From positions 40,571,403-40,635,402 of the forward strand of contig NC_088873.1 in the NCBI RefSeq assembly GCF_032884065.1: a stretch of 64,000 bases of DNA, read 5' to 3'. The notes beneath the pieces were generated by a model. That model had not been told where the DNA came from. It ran no database searches and saw nothing but the letters and a program-made list of their open reading frames with translations. Shown in pieces: positions 12,804-23,869 of the stretch; position 1 is the stretch's first letter, and every line of letters begins with the position of its first letter. The position numbers and the translations under genes were made by a program. Source of the DNA: Artemia franciscana (lineage: Eukaryota; Arthropoda; Branchiopoda; Anostraca; Artemiidae).

Positions 12804-13223
12804 TGGTGGCTGGAAATACTCTCTTTTAATGTTATTTTACCGTATCCCGTCCAAATCAACAATTTCAAGATGAAAACTCTATCCTTTAAATTGGAATAAT
12901 GTCCTTTTCCTAGAATCTAGACTCTCTTGCAAACTACGTCAACCGTTAGAAAAACATCTGTTTATCGAATATTGTATTTTTGCTAAATAATGGTCATTCT
13001 AATTTTAAAATCCTTCAAATGACTTCTATAAATGCCTTCTTCATACTTGGAGAAAAACTGAAGATATCTTTAAGATCTTTGGAATTGCAGCGAAGCAAAT
13101 GACTCTCGAATGAATGGCTTTAGATATCTCTTCTTGATATTTCGCGATTTGCGGCCCATCCATTTCCTCTAGTAAACCATGGATCCTTTCTCATGTCTCT
13201 TCGGATTACCAGTCCTAGTCTGA

Positions 13224-13475
13224 AAGACGGTACAAACTGTTTTCAAAAGTGGCACCAATTATTATTTTTTTTTTTTACTTCTTAATAGTCATCCAATCTC
13301 TGCCTGGGAACGGGTTCAGACAGATGCCATATCCTTCGACAGCATGAGATTTCATGTAACAACACTCAATTTTCCGTCACAATTGTCCCTGGATCACACA
13401 GGCGCTTTTTCATACAAAACGGACGACTTTGCGACAAGGAGGAAATATCTGGAGTCGAGTGGTTTTGAACCATAG
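13224..13475 (+). other. Unrecognised open stretch, possible broken exon
   Basis: Open from 13224 to the stop at 13473-13475 without an ATG near its start. From about 13289 the translation looks protein-like: HPISAWERVQTDAISFDSMR, then TTLNFPSQLSLDHTGAFSYK. Directly upstream lies a polypyrimidine run ending in TACTTCTTAATAG, which would make a fair splice acceptor at 13288. The right side is cut by the LINE fragment that begins near 13478, so a donor may have been lost. I do not recognise the protein. It may be a host exon, an unknown transposon or chance. Confidence 0.25.
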
Positions 13476-13477
13476 GC

Positions 13478-13840
13478 GCTCCGGAGTACGGAGGAGGATG
13501 CGTTGGATATTTTCCAGAGAGATTGTCTAAGGATTCTTTTGGATACCCGTCTAACTACGAAACTGTGATTCTATCCCGCTTTCTAGGGCTATAATGAGAG
13601 AAATGTTGAGATGCCTAAAACACATTCTGCGGATGGCAGATTGCCAAAGATCGTCCTTTTCAGCTAACCATCTAGGGTCGTCCCTGAATGGGGTGGGAGG
13701 AGGTCATAAAGATAAATTTAAGGGCAAGTGGAACTTATTGTGAGGGTTTCAAGGGGGAGGCCTTCAGAAGATCGGGAAGGAGAAGAAGCGTGCGTAGCTG
13801 TGTTGGCCTCAGGTGGCTTAATGACGGTAGCTGTCAAAGC
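13478..13840 (+). mobile_element. LINE 3' fragment (5'-truncated, same family as 25.2-28.0 kb)
   Basis: Matches the last ~400 bp of the long LINE from its WAL-type motif on. The translation ALRSTEEDALDIFQRD parallels the region after the reverse transcriptase, followed by TTTCTAGGGCTA.AATGAGA, GTCATAAAGA and the terminal GCGTGCGTAGCTGTGTTGGC block. Frame interruptions are present. The microsatellite tail is decayed to GGTAGCTGTC. Confidence 0.85.
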
Positions 13841-14547
13841 TTTTAAGATCACATTATGGGCGACGCGTCAGACCCCGTATAGGCATTGTTGTCAATGCTA
13901 CAGAAAAAGGATCCAATAGAGAAATCATCTTAAATAAGAGAAAAACCTCAGTAAAAACAGAATTCTATTGGGGTTGTGTTAAATTTGGCATTTCACATCA
14001 AGACTATCAAATCAAAAAAAAAAAGTAAAAAAAAAGCGATTTCAATTGACACGGTTTTTGTATGAAACCTAAAATATGCTTTGTAATGATAGTAACTTCG
14101 GGAAAAAATACAATTAAACAGAAAATATGTGCCGGCAAACTACTAGAACTTGTAGTAAAAAAATCAATTGAGAGGAAATCAAATCCCTAAATTTATTGCT
14201 AAAGCAGTAGGGGGTGGCAACCCCGCGGACATGCAGCAAAACAGTGAAGCATCTGTGTGAACCAAGGGACAAACATGCGCAAGCTAACACTTAAGAAACA
14301 TTAACGCACAAAGAGGGATATTCCATTGACATAGCTATGAAGAAATCCTAGAAGATGATAGAACCTCCTTTATTTTGCATGTTTTGTATTTTTTCCTTCA
14401 AGCAACAATTTTTCAAATGGCTGACTCTATTCCAGATATGATTAGGAGCTCTGGAACCACAGTTATGCCAATTGGAGTATCCATCTCTGTCAAATTTGAA
14501 TAACATTAAAGGGGTTGCATAAGCAGAAACAACTTTACAAAACATAT
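13841..14547. other. Unassigned DNA
   Basis: No gene or family member seen. The minus-strand frame at 14348-14545 has no recognised motif. Confidence 0.5.
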
Positions 14548-14660
14548 AAGAAATTGTTTATATGCATTTCTGTTACTTTTTTACAAGCCAGACAAAAATT
14601 ATAGGGAGGGGTGGGTTAAACCGAATACCCACCTCCTTTGGTACGACCATAATACCCCCT
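14548..14660 (-). mobile_element. Transposon end, family T (copy 1)
   Basis: On the minus strand the order is a C-rich CCCACCCCTCCCTA, AATTTTTGTCTGGCTTGTAA, AAAGTAACAGAAATGCATAT and AAACAATTTCTTATATG. The same order occurs at 21099-21160, 28590-28690, 49520-49655 and 51440-51545. Non-coding. Confidence 0.6.
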
Positions 14661-15138
14661 CATGGCAAACTTGATGCAAGTAATTAAGTTATCTTGAGCA
14701 CAAAGCTACGATTAATATATTAAGTCAGGCACGTAAGTATTGATTAATTTCAATAGGGGATTCGTCAATATAGCAAAAGGAATTGCTTTAAATCACAAGA
14801 CATAATGGCAGAAATACTGAATTCAAAACCAATAATTTTAAAAAGCTTTCAATCCCGATGGGGAGTTAAAAGAAAAAATAATGGCGATAACAAGAATGGC
14901 GTAAAATCCACTTTACTAGATTTTATCCTAAGCAAAAATCCTATTTTCTTTTGATTCATTTTTTCTCCCTACTGTTTTCTTTACAATTTTCACTATGAAG
15001 CATTGTACAGATACACAAGTAGGAGGAAGGAATTTGATCATATGTCCCTCCTCCTGAATACGGTATATTTTACGATCTCCCTCTGAATTTGCAATATTTT
15101 TTAAATGATCAATTTTTAGCATTTTTTAAAACTTGCGC

Positions 15139-15360
15139 CAGTGGCGTTAATTCACAAAAAATTAGGGGGGAGGAGGTCAAAATGTATTATTCAAAATCTA
15201 GGAAGATGGAAAATTAGTCGTTTTTTTTTTAATTTGTTCAATGAAACTACCAAAATAAACGAATTTTTCAATTAAAAACTCCCAATAAAAATGTATCTTT
15301 CAAAGTGTAGGGGGGGCACATTTCATCCCTGCTTCTCCCCTTTAACTGAATTACGCCAAA
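15139..15360 (+). mobile_element. MITE with CAGTGGCGTTAATTCA ends
   Basis: The left end CAGTGGCGTTAATTCAC is answered at the right by ACTGAATTACGCCA, an imperfect inverted repeat of 13-14 bp. G-runs lie just inside both ends. About 222 bp, non-coding. No clear 8-bp target duplication, so the last bases have decayed or the ends are a few bases off. Confidence 0.6.
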
Positions 15361-15496
15361 ATGCTACGTCATCTAACAAAATTCCTGCGTCCGCTTGCCT
15401 GACATTGTGATTAACTTTCGCATCTACACTAAAATCAAAAAGCATAGTAAGCATCACCTTTGTATAAACAAGAGTAAGCATAAAAAGGGTAAATTC

Positions 15497-15860
15497 CTTT
15501 TACTAAAGCGTAGCTAGGATTTCATGGGGGTGGGTCCAGATAATTTGTTTCTTAAGGCGGGATTCTATGTCTATCCATAGCACCTACATTATCAAAAGCG
15601 TATATCTTAGTAATTTTTCACAGCTTGAGAGGAGTTGGTACCCCCCCCCCCAAAAAAAAAAATTCTACGCCAGGTGCGAACATTTGGAGAGCCCCAAAAG
15701 TCCCTCCGAGTCTTAAGATTGTTTTCATTATTTTTGCCATAAGTCGCCGTTTTTTTTTATTTGGTGCCTTTCTCCTCCTGTTTACATGCTTCCCGCGCTT
15801 TCTGGAACTTCTTATTCAAATTATCGAGTAAAATTTGTTTTTTATTTTTGATCTCCTCTC
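15497..15860. mobile_element. Transposon-end fragments with C-run
   Basis: TAGCTAGGATTTCATGGGGG (15510) is a decayed terminal motif, and a 12-bp C-run followed by A-run at 15641-15661 is typical of the inner edge of these ends. 15780-15830 shares TTTCTGGAACTTCTTATTCA with the element at 8697-8860. The two overlapping plus-strand frames here are not genes. Confidence 0.4.
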
Positions 15861-15864
15861 CCCG

Positions 15865-16520
15865 CAGTGGCGATTCTGGCCTCTTTTGCACCTGGGGCAA
15901 AATCTTGATTAGCCCCCCCCCCCCACACTGTTTCCCACAAAATTTTTAGGTCAAATTTTAACAAGATTGTCATTTATTAACAAATTATATTTAATTTATC
16001 AATAAATTAATAATACATGTTTTAATCATTTTCAATTTATTATTTAAATTATTTAATCGTTTTAATTATTATTTATTTTCTTATATATTATTATATTCTA
16101 GATTATTGCACGATTAATTAATTTTTTGGATTAAACAATAATTTATTAGTTATTTTCCTTGGGTTAAACGGAAAGCAGGTCATTCGCAGTTGGTGTGGGA
16201 GGATGTCGTAAAGAAGGGAAGTGGAAACTTCCTGTGAGGGTGTAAAGAGAGAGGCTTTGAATATATTAGGACGGAGAAGGAGTGTGCGTAGCTGTGTTGG
16301 CCTCAGGTGACTTAGTGCTGCGGTGAGTTGTTAGTAGTTACAGTATTAACAGCGCCCTCTACTTCATTTTATTAAAAATAGAATTTCTAAAATTGCAACA
16401 TGATTACAACCGTTAGTATTTTTTATTTAAAATTGCGCGTCCGGGACAAGTGCCCCTCCCCTAAAACCGCCTCTGCCCCCTCCCAAAAAAAACTTCTGCT
16501 TACGTGTCTGTTTTTATATA
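15865..16520 (+). mobile_element. Family B element, interrupted by a LINE tail
   Basis: Starts CAGTGGCGATTCTGGCCTC. Its first 150 bp are the inverted counterpart of 35880-35993 (shared: GGCAAAATCTTGATTA, CACAAAATTTT). The section 16360-16500 (GATTACAACCGTTAGTATTT, then GGGACAAGTGCCCCTCCCC) is the inverted counterpart of the 260-bp unit amplified at 34.2-35.9 kb. The LINE fragment at 16165-16347 lies between the two parts and so is a later insertion. The right terminus is not defined. Confidence 0.65.
16165..16347 (+). mobile_element. LINE 3' tail nested in family B
   Basis: AAACGGAAAGCAGGTCATTC, GTCGTAAAGAAGGG, then GTGTGCGTAGCTGTGTTGGC and GCGGTGAGTTGTTAGTAGTT match the end of the LINE at 25.2-28.0 kb. 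Family B sequence flanks it on both sides. Confidence 0.85.
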
Positions 16521-17059
16521 TTTAATTCATGATGTTTATCTACTTAACTCTAATTGTCAGTTTTTGACAAACAATCAAGCTGTGCCATAACAAACAACAT
16601 CTATAAAATAAAACTTAAAGTTAAACCAAGAATTAAACCCAGCACTTGTCTCCCAGCCCTGCACTTACTAGTGCTTAAAAGGCAGTAATTACATGTCCAT
16701 GCGTCACTTTAGATCTTATCTTTATGTGTATGAGAATAGTATTTGCTTAAATTTCATGTTCTACCTTAACCAGGATGTCTGAATAATTAAATCTCCATAA
16801 ATGGAAAAGCTGACATAGACACAAAATAAATATGACTTACATAAAGTTAAATGGTACTTCCCAACGTCTCACGAAAATTCAATTCAAAACGTGTTTTTTT
16901 TTTCTTTTTAATGAACAATATTGCTACACAATAAAAGATTAACTGAAGACGAATCGCAGTTTATATTAAGTAAAATTTTCGTCAAGTGAATATTTAGACC
17001 CTCCGGAATATTCCTCAAACTGAACTATTAGAATAATCGGTAAATTTATTGATTAGCTC
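16521..17059. other. Unassigned AT-rich DNA
   Basis: No exon or repeat member recognised. If the sFRP gene continues left from 18376, this would be within its first intron. Confidence 0.5.
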
Positions 17060-17205
17060 GCGGGGTCACTCCCTCTCAGAAATCATGTAAAGCAAGTGGT
17101 GTGTGTCAATTGTTTTGGGGACAGTGCCAAGCGTGGCGGAACTGTGCGGTGCCCGAGATGTACATCAGGTAGTAGGGAGTCATAGCCCCTTGGATGGCCT
17201 GACAA
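17060..17205 (+). repeat. GC-rich dispersed repeat E (copy 2)
   Basis: GGGGTCACTCCCTCTCAGAA then ATCATGTAAAGCAAGTGGTG and AGTGCCAAGCGTGGCGGAAC align with the reverse complement of 9242-9450. Ends near GGGAGTCATAGCCCC, so GGGGTCA..TC at the left and GA..TCATAGCCCC at the right may be its short inverted ends. Confidence 0.65.
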
Positions 17206-17929
17206 TTGAAATAGCTAAGAAATAGACAAACACATAGAATCAAATTCATCCTGAACCCAAATACAACAAACATTTTGATCACAAATTTATTTTGCTCTCT
17301 TCACACAATGAATTTTCCTTTGTTTTGATACCATTAAATCAACTTGTACAAGGAGTGACTTGCGGGAGAGTCATTACATTTATACAGTTCAGAGTACATA
17401 TTAGACCAAAAGGGAGGCGATGGGGATAAACTTCTGATTCGAACAGTATGTCTATTTGTTAGCAATCTCAATTGTCAGATAATATATAAATTTATCAAAT
17501 ATTCTGTCGCCATTGTCTTCTGAAAATTATTCTATCGATTTTGAATGAGTATAACACAACTATAATCCAAGAACCACTTGACGGGAATATCTTAATTTAA
17601 ATTAGCTGTCCAAAACCAAGATGCGTTATGTACTCGAGTGTGTATAAATCTTGGAAAAGGACGAATCGAAACGGAAACATCAAAAAATCATACGGGGAGG
17701 GGACACAAATGTTGGCCGGAACGATTTGACGGGGAGGGACACGAATATAGAAGGCAAATTAACGGCAGACAAAATAAACACCCACCCCTACGTAAGAGCC
17801 TCATTTCTTTCTGAAAAATTTTCCTAAAATCGTTTCAAATGCCTAAAATTGACCGAATTTTGATTAGTTAATTAACATCATGCACAAATGGTGGATTTTG
17901 AGCATTTTTGATATTTATATTTCTGAGGT
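17206..17929. other. Unassigned DNA
   Basis: No gene recognised. I looked here for an NTR-domain exon of the sFRP gene on the minus strand and found none. 17690-17760 has G-rich patches (GGGGAGGGGACAC, GGGGAGGGACACG) that look like a short local duplication. Confidence 0.45.
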
Positions 17930-18110
17930 TCTAACCCATTTCTAAGATTTATAACCAAATCTAGCCTGTCACCATCAAATCTTGCATAAGACTGACTGGT
18001 CAACAAACACAAGTTGCTCGATGTATGTCCGAATTTGTTCAATTTCCTTATTTCGGACTTTCACCAGTGAACGTCGACATTCAACAGATTTCGTTCTTTC
18101 ACGGGTAAAT
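17930..18110 (+). repeat. Dispersed repeat D (copy 2)
   Basis: Same element as 4664-4867, with the same orientation relative to a following TA tract. It lies within 300 bp of the sFRP splice donor, in the presumed first intron. Confidence 0.75.
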
Positions 18111-18215
<105 letters not shown>

Positions 18216-18366
18216 TATGTATATATATTCATATATTTCATTTCCGGAAATGAATTTAAATATGGATTCAGGATGCAATTCTGACTATATTTGTGAGTTT
18301 GTTTCTTAGCTATCTGGATAATCCGTTAATATAAACATTACCCAAAAATTTATGACCTTCAACAAA

Positions 18367-18379
18367 ATAACTCACCTTC
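18367..18379 (-). promoter_or_regulatory. 5' splice site of the sFRP exon
   Basis: On the minus strand GAAG|GTGAGTTAT, matching the donor consensus at almost every position. It fixes the end of the coding exon after the first base of a Gly-type codon. Confidence 0.85.
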
Positions 18380-18853
18380 CGAATTTCCAGAAAGTGGCGT
18401 AATGCACATATCATTATCTTCCGGAAATTTATCACACTTCAACATATCGGGCCACGGATATCCATAGTTTTTCATTCTTACTTCACATCCAGCTTTAACT
18501 CTCTCACATAATCCACGACAAGGGTAAATAGGTCTATCTAAACAAACTGGACTAAACAGAGAGCATAAAAACAACTGAGTGTCCGGGTGGCACCTGACAT
18601 TCAGCAATGGCACCCAAGAGACCGCCTGTTGCATCACCTCTGACATACTATCATGGTCAAGCAGATTGGGTAATCTCATTTTAGTATATCCTATATTATG
18701 ACACAATGACATATTTTTGGGTATGTCAACGCAAGTTGGCTGTGCAGTTCTTCCCCCAATAACACCCCAGTCAGAAAAGTATCCATCAGAAAAATCGTTT
18801 TGGTAATAATCAGCGCTTACTGTAGTCACAAGCATCAACAATATAGTAAACAT
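18376..18853 (-). CDS. sFRP: Secreted frizzled-related protein, first coding exon (signal peptide + CRD)
   Basis: The ATG at 18853 opens 159 complete codons plus one base. Residues 1-14 (MFTILLMLVTTVSA) form a signal peptide. A cysteine-rich frizzled domain covers about residues 41-150 with all ten cysteines (41, 51, 88, 97, 104, 112, 116, 123, 140, 150). The phrases MRLPNLL, SWVPLL, FLCSLFSPVCLDRPIYPCR and WPDMLKCDKFPEDNDMCI are of the sFRP1/2/5 type rather than a Frizzled receptor. NMS at 47-49 is a possible N-glycosylation site. The exon ends at a strong donor, GGAAG|GTGAGTTA (18376/18375), phase 1; the frame soon stops in the intron. In other animals such proteins are secreted and bind Wnt ligands. 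The NTR-domain exons must lie to the left and were not found. The CRD is intact, so this looks like a live gene. Drosophila has no sFRP, so presence here is informative about the lineage. Confidence 0.93.
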
Positions 18854-18879
18854 GATGAGTGCTTGTTCCTATCTGGATT

Positions 18880-18890
18880 GAGACTGAAGC
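18880..18890 (-). promoter_or_regulatory. Candidate initiator (Inr) for sFRP
   Basis: The minus strand reads TCAGTC at 18887-18882, a perfect arthropod-type TCAKTY initiator, which would start transcription at 18885 and give a 32-nt leader. I see no TATA box about 30 bp upstream and no downstream element. A 6-bp match is weak alone, and a non-coding first exon further right is possible. Confidence 0.25.
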
Positions 18891-19129
18891 ATCTAGTGTT
18901 TCTTCAGTCTCTGCAGAGCGAGTGGGCAGGCTACTTCTTCTATTTGCATTCTGGTCATAAATTCTTTGGATATGTAATCAAGATTAAGGTGTTAAAAACA
19001 TCTTAACATCTGATTTATTTCGTCAATATGACAAATCAGGATTTTAATGACTATCTTTCAAACATTCTGACAGGGTAGTGTTAGACTACTAAAATCAAAG
19101 AAAAAATGTTGGGCTATTTAACGAAATAG
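18891..19129. other. Upstream region of the sFRP exon
   Basis: If 18885 is the start site, this is the proximal promoter. It has lower repeat content than most of the window. A GC-richer patch at 18900-18960 could hold control sites, but I recognise none specifically. Confidence 0.35.
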
Positions 19130-19900
19130 ATGAATTTATCAATTACAAAGATTGTATCTTGCTCTAACCAGCATGTTAAAGTTTATTTTCGCTTTTTTTC
19201 TTTTATGATACACAAGTTGTGTTTAAGGGAGAAAGAAAATTCCAGGTAATATTTATATACGCATCGACAAACTTCAGGAAGTTGATACCCAGCACGCAGC
19301 TTTGATTGATAATTCCCTCAAAAACTAAAAAAAAAATCCCGAAGATATTATAAAGAATCCATATCCCTTCGCTTATTTCCAGTGATCTTTTTTTCCGTTT
19401 AGCTCTTTTATATGCCACAGGCTGAGACGTACATAGGGGAGGTGGAAACCCTCTCCCAAATCCTTAATTTTTGAACAAATCTTCAGCGCAAGTGTTTGGC
19501 CACAGTTTGTCTTTAAGGGAGAGAAAAACAAAAACTCTGTTGTGCGTATCAACACCCACTGACACAAAATTCATGGGGTAAATCCCCAGCACTCCACTAA
19601 GAATGAATTTACCAATTACAAAGGCTATAATTATGCCCGTTGAAGAAAAAATAATAATTATGATTCTTAGTATATTGTCACTTCTGCTCTTTTATGTAGC
19701 AGAATTTTGTCATTGAGGGCAAAAAAAATTCCTGATAATATTTCTATACGTATCAGAGACCATTAATACAAACTTCAGGGGGAAATCTCTATCACGTGGG
19801 TTGGATTGGTGAATCCAACTCCAACAAAAATCTTGCAAATATTCTACAAAATGCATATCCTGTCGCAACTACTTTATCTTTTCAAAACTCATCTTACACA
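19130..19900. repeat. Diverged tandem duplication, unit about 470 bp
   Basis: Landmarks recur in the same order: AATTACAAAG at about 19140 and 19614, CTTTTATG near 19199 and 19690, a GAG(G)G..AAA..AATTCC(A/T)G.TAATAT block at 19228 and 19717, and TATACG.ATC just after each. A third partial copy lies near 19505-19560 (TTTGTCTTTAAGGGAGAGAA). The short minus-strand frames across it have no domain. Confidence 0.55.
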
Positions 19901-20009
19901 AAATGACGAGTCCCAACCGCCTACGTAAAAACTATAACTCGCTACCTACCCTGCTACTAACTGGATTAACTTTGAATTAATTTTAGATTGCATTTATGTT
20001 CATCATCGT

Positions 20010-20939
<930 letters not shown>

Positions 20940-21046
20940 CTGAGAAGTTCTTGGTTGCAATTCTCGCCTTCCTGTTTGAGATAAGGCGCTTGCGCTGCTG
21001 TGTTGCCCTTGGGTGGCTTGGTGCGGCAGTGAATTGGTAGTAGCAG
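20940..21046 (+). mobile_element. LINE 3' tail (diverged) beside the hAT element
   Basis: GGCGCTTGCGCTGCTGTGTT, GTGGCTTGGTGCGGCAGTG and GGTAGTAGCAG are a decayed version of the LINE end. The final GGTAGTAGCAG (21036-21046) recurs at 23859-23869, on the far side of the hAT element, as expected if the hAT inserted in this microsatellite tail. Confidence 0.75.
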
Positions 21047-23858
21047 TAGTCAAGACCGAACCCAGAGAGGGAGGCTTACCCGGTTTGAACACCCCCCCCC
21101 CCCGAAATTTTTGTCTGAATCGTACAAAATTAACAAAAATGCATATAGACTAATTTTTTCAAACAGTAACGATGATAATTACTAATCTGTTACAGTCAGT
21201 AGGTCATACGTTGCGGAACTTGTAATTGTGAAACAGGAAATATAAAGGGGTCACAAGACAGTTTGTTCTTTCAGTTTAGTTTACGACTTTGGTAAGTGAA
21301 GAGCGATTCGAAAAATGAAAAAGAAATGTGATATAACACCGTTTTTTGCACCCAAGCGAACAAGGTTAGTTATTTTTAATAGTGACGGTGGCATCTCGTC
21401 TGTGGATTTTTCATCTGGCCCTGCGGGCTTAAATAACACGGAAGTGGTTGCTGATGTTCAGATTATTCTTGAGGATGCCAAACGTGATTCACATTACAGT
21501 CCACTCGATATAGTCACTCCGCAGCACGCTATTACCCAATCTTATTTGGTTCCAAACGACATCGGACGGTTTGTCTACAAATCGTCGTCACTCAACAGAG
21601 CGTCCAAACTTCGTCAGATATTGCATATTTTTCCAATGTCTGGAAAAAGAAAGCTACAGTTTCAGTTGGATTGGCTGATTCGTTTCAGCTGGTTGTCCTA
21701 TTCCCCATCTGAGGACGGTGCTTTTTGTCGATTCTATCTTCTTTATTCGTTCGAAAGAGCTGGGAAAGGTAGCAATCAACACTTAAGTAACCTTGTCAGA
21801 AAACCCTTCAGGAACTGGAAGGATGCATTTGAATGCTATACAAGTCACCGAAAAACACAGTTTCAAGAAAAATATACTTTAACCGCAGACAACTTCATTT
21901 CTGTTGCGGAGAAAAGGTAGGGTAACATCATCAACCAGATAGACACAGCAAGGGCAATGCAGGTTCAGGAAAAGCGTCAGAAACTGAGAGTGATTGTTGA
22001 AACTGTAATAATCCGCGGGACGCAACAGCAAGTCTTCGGGGTATGGACGATTCCGGTTTCATTTCACTCACGGATCCATAACCATCTCAAAATGATGGCC
22101 AATTTCGAGGTCTTTTGTGACTAAGGGCAAGGGTTGGCGACAAGAGTCTGATGAGACATCTTCTTTCCGTAGCAGCAAGTGCCACGTATATCACCAAAGG
22201 TTCAGAATGGTCTTATTTTCATTTGGGGAGAAATTCTTCAACAGTCCAATATCGAAAAATCAAATGCAAGTACTTGCATTTTGGTGCTTGCTGAAGAAAC
22301 GGTTTCCAATATGGAGCAGCTATGTGTTTGCTTCCGCTACACATCTACTAGAAATCTTCACCAGGATTTTCATGGTTGTGTCCCAGTTACGGATCTATCT
22401 GGATAAGGTCTCGCTTCGGCAATTCTACCTTTTTGGAAAGCCTTGGGCTTGGTCTAAAAGAAATGGTTGGCCAGGGGTATGATGTCGCGGCAGCGATGAG
22501 CAGCCATCTAAGGGACCTTTATGCCGTAATAAGCCGACAATATCTAAAACACTTTGTATCCACTGTATCGCACATAGTCTCAAACTTGCCATTTCACCTG
22601 TCTGCTATATTCCAGCTTTTAAGCATTTCTTTGGGACTCCTATCGTAAATTTGCAGTTTCTACACTGTTTCGCCACTCAGAACCCGAAATCTGAACGAAA
22701 AGAGCAACGAACTCTTGCCAGATTCCTGAAAACAGAGCATGACCAGACTCTGCGAAACGAGGTGGGTCGAGCGTCATGATTCAGTTATGTATTTTCTTGA
22801 GCTCTGTCTGCTCAAGCTGCGTTCTCGCGAAACTCTTGAGGAGAACATCAACGCAGAAACGTCTGCGAAAGTGTCGCAAACGCTGGACGTCATGAACCAG
22901 TCAGAGTTCGTTATGTGTCTCCATGTCATAAAGGAACTTTCCTGCCTGACGCTGCCTTTGTGCAAGACTTTTCAGTCGGCTGACTGCGACTTGGCTGCCG
23001 CTTGTAGACATGTAAAAACTGTTCTTTCTAGAACAATGACAATACGACAAAATTATGTCGCCACCTTCGCTCCTCTGTTCGACAAAGGTCGGTCTTCTGC
23101 AACTACTTTAGGGCTTGAGATGACTCACCCAACAACAAGAGGTGGAAGGAAATCTAATCTTGACGACCCTGATTTTCTCACTCACTATAAAACCTCATTG
23201 TTTATTCCTTTTCTAGACTACTTCATATCGGAGTTGAAACAAGGCTTTGAACTCTACCAGAATCTGCTGTCTCATCTCAGCATCCTCGTCCCTTTGAAGA
23301 TCGTATCAGTTGATCCCAAACCATAAAGTTGGAGTCTTTGCTTGAGTCATATGACGATATTCTTCCCGAGCCAGACTGCTTAAAGCAAGAGGTTGAGCTT
23401 TGGTGCAGCAAATGTGAAAAACTTCTTACCACAGAAAGGCCTTCTTGTGCTGTATCTTTTCTTCACGAATGCAACTCCACCTTTTTTCCAAATATTTCAG
23501 TTCTATTGACTGTCCTTGAAACATTGCCTGTCAGTACTGCCACTCCGAAAAGAAACTTCTTTGCACTTGGAAGGTTAAAAACCTGGCTAAGAAATTCAAC
23601 GGGACAAGAATACTGGTTGGTTTAACTCTTAGTCAGCTCTGTAGACATATTATGATCTTAAATACTTTGTTTTCTAATGTGATACTGCAAAAAAAAGAAC
23701 ACCCCTTAAAGAAACAAAAGTATGCCCAGTGGATGAGCCCTTGCTCACAAGGGGTGGAATGATGGTCTCCATGGTTGAACGTTAGACTAAGTCTATGGGA
23801 AGAATTTTTTGACGTGACCCCTCCCCCCTCCCAGAAAAACATCCAAAGGTATGGTCCT
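21047..23858 (+). mobile_element. Inactive hAT transposon, ZMYM1-like
   Basis: A roughly 2.8-kb element carrying a broken transposase (separate entry). At the left, 21088-21160 holds a C-run followed by GAAATTTTTGTCTGAATCGT, the T-type end found alone at four other places. At the right, 23820-23835 has CCCCTCCCCCCTCCCAG. Exact terminal inverted repeats could not be fixed: the GGTAGTAG present on both sides fits an 8-bp hAT target duplication but is also LINE-tail microsatellite. Confidence 0.7.
21315..23655 (+). pseudogene. hAT transposase, ZMYM1-like, multiply broken
   Basis: The first block (21315-21920, 201 codons) opens with a short N-terminus ending FFAPK and contains the TTF-type finger region: WLIRFSWLSYSPSEDGAFCR, with an expected second Cys replaced by Tyr (CRFYLLYS), then FRNWKDAFECYTSHRKTQF. 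After the stop at 21918-21920 the reading moves between frames. The first catalytic region is altered (LAEETVSNMEQL instead of an Asp-Glu-Thr core). The GQGYD core with the second Asp is intact at 22466-22483, and the HCIAHSLKLA motif is present in another frame near 22560. The block 22739-23326 carries ETRWVERHDS and IPFLDYFISELK. After another stop, 23329-23625 holds the hAT dimerisation domain (FPNISVLLTVLETLPVSTAT, LKTWLRNSTG). A one-base shift near 23608 moves the final GLTLSQLCRHI out of frame. At least two stops and several shifts make it dead. Confidence 0.85.
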
Positions 23859-23869
23859 GGTAGTAGCAG

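Noticed and set aside
12070-12868. Four open frames on both strands
   Set aside because: All come from the tandem array. Similar peptides repeat with the unit, and no protein pattern is seen.
13040-13230. Minus-strand reading with a KDPWFTRG-like phrase, considered as another LINE linker
   Set aside because: Only a few residues fit and the frame stops soon after. Not enough to call.
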